Below, in pieces: positions 61,718 to 64,000 of a stretch of DNA of 64,000 nt. Positions within the stretch are counted from its first letter, which is position 1, and each line of letters opens with the position of its first letter. Under the pieces are notes generated by a model. That model was not told where the DNA came from. It was given only the letters and a program-made list of their open reading frames with translations, and searched no databases. The stretch is taken from NCBI GenBank assembly GCA_942159475.1, contig OW804100.1, forward strand, positions 7,084,127 to 7,148,126. The letters run 5' to 3'. The translations under genes were made by a program, and so were the position numbers. This DNA comes from Sthenelais limicola (taxonomy: Eukaryota > Annelida > Polychaeta > Phyllodocida > Sigalionidae).

Positions 61718-61832
61718 TGCTGGCTCAGTCAATACACACTAGTGAATAGTCATGTGTATTCATGGGTCAGTCCATACACACAAGTGAATAGTCATGTGTA
61801 TTCATGGGTCAGTCAATACACACAATACACAT
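61718..61832 (+). repeat. 45-bp minisatellite, block 4 (shortened units)
   Basis: Three copies, two of them shortened (GTGAATAGTCATGTGTATTC). Confidence 0.8.
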
Positions 61833-61929
61833 TTTATCTCAATACATATTTGGGCCTAAAAAATGACATTTTGATGAATGGATGTAGGCCTACATGATAC
61901 TGTAGTAGGCCTACATGTGATTAATATTG

Positions 61930-62216
61930 CTAAAATGAAAACAGAATACACAACCCAAGTGTAAAATGGGGGGGGGGGATCCCCCCGACACTCCCTCCAC
62001 CCCCCACCCACCCCCAATTGATTGAATAAACCTAAGGAAAGCATTAACCCCAAGTGTAAAATGAAAACAGAATACATAGCCCAGGTGTAGAATGAAAAAA
62101 AAAATTCCCTGCCCCCCCCCCCCCTCGCCAATACACACACTCCCCCCCCCCAACACTCCCTCTGCCACCCCCTACCCCCGCCTCCACCCCAAATTGATAG
62201 AATACACCAAAAAAGT
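61930..62216 (+). repeat. Tandem pair of about 130-160 bp with G and C runs
   Basis: AAAATGAAAACAGAATACA, a GTGTAAAATG or GTGTAGAATG motif, a homopolymer-rich C stretch, and AATTGAT.GAATA occur twice. Lies just inside the right end of the 5.1-kb element. Confidence 0.6.
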
Positions 62217-62289
62217 GTAAAATGCGGGTTTTACGTGTAAAATGCGGCATTTGTGTAAAATGCGGCTTATAGTGCAACCGCGTTAGAGC

Positions 62290-62640
62290 TGTGCCAAAAC
62301 ACCTATTATCACTCAGTCTCAGGCAATATTAAAACAAGATTAAATTGCTTACCCTGAAGTCTTTCCCAACACCACGACGAATTTGTACAATCCATTCCTT
62401 CCTCTGCTATTTATTCGCGGGTAATTTGACAAATGTAAGGTCATGGTTCTTGTCATACCACGTATTACTTAACAGTGCGGGACGCAGAGTGATACGCAGC
62501 TCTCGCCATGTTTACACTGAGCTGTGTGTGTCGTCTGCTTTGTTTACAACAAGTGCCTTCGGCACTTGGATTTTAGAAGCAGTTTATTCTACTTCTTTAT
62601 ACTATAGAAATCCGACCATAGGCCTATAGCCTAAAGTAGG
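62290..62640. other. No gene recognised
   Basis: A 94-codon plus frame (62345-62629) shows no domain. AGTGCCTTCGGCACTT is a short perfect palindrome near 62551. Confidence 0.4.
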
Positions 62641-62770
62641 GTGCCTGGAGGGGCAGTCACTTCAAATTCGTGCAAAAGTTTCATTCTTGGTATCAAATGA
62701 AAGCTTGATCCGAGTGGACAACGATCATCCCCCAGCGGGTGCCGTGGGGGGGGGGGGGGGGGGGGGGGAT
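62641..62770 (+). repeat. Dispersed repeat D ending in a G run, copy 2
   Basis: See 43062-43190. Here the G run is about 22 long (62747-62768). Confidence 0.65.
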
Positions 62771-63350
62771 GTGCTATGACAGTAAGGGGCTGACCCCCCT
62801 TTCAATATAACAACTCTCACCGAAAAGAAACAATTCGGAAAAATTGTCTTTTTTTCGGCCTCATTTCGGCCTCGGTTCGGTAATCACCGACCTTTATAAT
62901 TTGCCAAATGATCCGATATCCGAACCAAGCCGAACCGAAATTTAATAAATTCGGGAGAAATTCGGTAAAATTTCTCTTTTATAACTGAATGGTTATTTTG
63001 CTGTAAAATTTCTTCTAGTTGGAATATTTTCACAAACTAAAGAGTGTTATGACCCTTATATAAAGACTTATCAGGTACACACAGAATTACAAATATTACG
63101 GTACCATTGACTATAATTTTAGACATTATTTAGGCAAATTAGTTATACCTGAATATAATGAGTAATGAGTGGCACTATGTGTAGAAAGACAGAGAGAAGA
63201 AAACAGAGACTTGTTATGTATATGTGTTATGTATACTGTATGTTATGTATACTGTATATTATGTATACTATATCTTAGTTATATATTTTAATTTTATTTT
63301 TTTCTACATTGTATTCTATAGAGCTCCAAACAAGAGGATTCCCAGCATAT
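62771..63350. other. No gene recognised
   Basis: AT-rich. TTCGG/CCGAA words recur at 62830-62960, and TATGTATACTGTATGTTATG-like repeats at 63217-63275. Confidence 0.45.
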
Positions 63351-63351
63351 T

Positions 63352-64000
63352 AGTTGGTCGAAAAAAAAGGTGGTCGTCCAAAAGTTGGTCGTAAATAGTT
63401 GGTCGAAAAAAAGGTGGTCGTAAAAAGTGGGTCGTAAAAAATTGGTCGAAATTTAGTTGGTCGAAAAAAAAAGGTGGTCGTCCAAAAGTGGGTCGTAAAT
63501 AGTTGGTCGAAAAAAAGGTGGTCGTAAAAAGTGGGTCGTAAAAAATTGGTCGAAATTTAGTTGGTCGAAAAAAAAGGTGGTCGTCAAAAAGGTGGTCGTC
63601 AAAAAGTTGGTCGTAAAAAGTGGGTCGTACAAAATTGGTCGAAATTTAGTTGGTCGTAAAAAGTGGGTCGTAAAAAATTGGTCGAAATTTAGTTGGTCGA
63701 AAAAAAAGGTGGTCGTCAAAAAGGTGGTCGTCAAAAAGTTAGTCGTAAAAAGTGGGTCGTACAAAATTGGTCGAAATTTAGTTGGTCGAAAAAAAAGGTG
63801 GTCGTCAAAAAGGTGGTCGTCAAAAAGGTGGTCGTAAAAAGTGGGTCGTACAAAATTGGTCGAAATTTAGTTGGTCGTAAAAAGTGGGTCGTAAAAAATT
63901 GGTCGAAATTTAGTTGGTCGAAAAAAAAGGTGGTCGTCAAAAAGGTGGTCGTCAAAAAGGTGGTCGTAAAAAGTGGGTCGTAAAAATATGGTCGAAATTT
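63352..64000 (+). repeat. Short-unit satellite with higher-order structure
   Basis: Units of about 12-16 bp, GGTCGTAAAAAGT and variants (GGTCGAAAAAAA, GGTCGTCAAAAA, GGTCGAAATTTA), are arranged in blocks that repeat every 100-130 bp. The array runs off the end of the window. ORFs on both strands are composition artefacts. Confidence 0.9.

Larger units (their letters stand above)
57158..62280. mobile_element. 5.1-kb inverted-repeat element with 8-bp target duplication
   Basis: CGTTAGAG flanks it at 57150-57157 and 62281-62288. The ends are inverted repeats of about 85 bp (GGGTAGCACTATAAGCCGCA at the left; TGCGGCTTATAGTGCAACCG at the right), each with several copies of GCATTTTACAC. An 8-bp duplication is typical of hAT-type transposons. 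No transposase frame is seen inside, so it is non-autonomous. The interior is filled by a minisatellite, foldbacks and two other inverted-repeat elements. Confidence 0.7.

Noticed and set aside
63453..63983. Lys/Val/Ser- and Phe/Thr-rich frames on both strands
   Set aside because: Satellite composition artefacts.

Overview
The window reads as repeat-rich nuclear DNA of a metazoan, most likely a marine invertebrate. It is AT-rich, has no bacterial operons, shows intron-type splice signals beside coding-like stretches, and is packed with retrotransposons, MITEs, minisatellites and microsatellites. The abundant TAGGCCTA-like words near 56-62 kb and the mix of element types make me think of an echinoderm. 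That is an impression, not a proof.

Layout. 0.5-3.4 kb: a few minus-strand exon-like stretches of a host gene I do not recognise. 3.88-10.5 kb: a complete LTR retroelement (424-bp LTRs, CAAA target duplication) with no reverse transcriptase; it carries two groups of non-pol ORFs and an internal TATA promoter. 12.4-15.0 kb: a decayed, intron-containing copy of the mitochondrial ATP synthase alpha gene (minus strand). 15.9-24.2 kb: purine tracts, a duplicated tRNA-like repeat, MITEs and nested retroposons. 24.2-31.8 kb: fragments of a MULE-type transposase on either side of a complete Penelope-like element (PLE, 26.4-31.4 kb) with pseudo-LTRs, a 13-bp target duplication and three ORFs. 34.1-39.2 kb: a Gypsy/Ty3 element with 114-bp identical LTRs, nested in a short inverted-repeat element and next to more host-gene exon-like stretches. 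39.6-47.7 kb: MITEs and little else. 47.76-55.05 kb: a full-length L1/Tx1-like LINE with a 15-bp target duplication. 57.15-62.28 kb: a 5.1-kb inverted-repeat element with 8-bp target duplications, filled with a 45-bp minisatellite and further nested elements. 63.35-64.0 kb: a short-unit satellite.

Three things stand out. (1) ORF1 of the LINE ends in a NADAR (YbiA-like, DUF1768) domain, a fold known for NAD/ADP-ribose chemistry and removal of ADP-ribose from DNA, here fused to a coiled-coil/RRM-like retrotransposon RNA-binding protein. (2) The PLE has a gag-like ORF1 ending in a canonical A AAA AAG slippery heptamer beside its stop codon, then the RT/GIY-YIG ORF2, then an ORF3 with two C2H2 zinc fingers whose ATG overlaps the ORF2 stop as ATGA. 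(3) The RT-less LTR element also chains ORFs by ATGA overlaps. Together they suggest coupled translation in unrelated retroelements of this genome and accessory domains worth testing.

Limits: all calls come from reading the sequence and the translated frames. No searches, folding or alignments were run.
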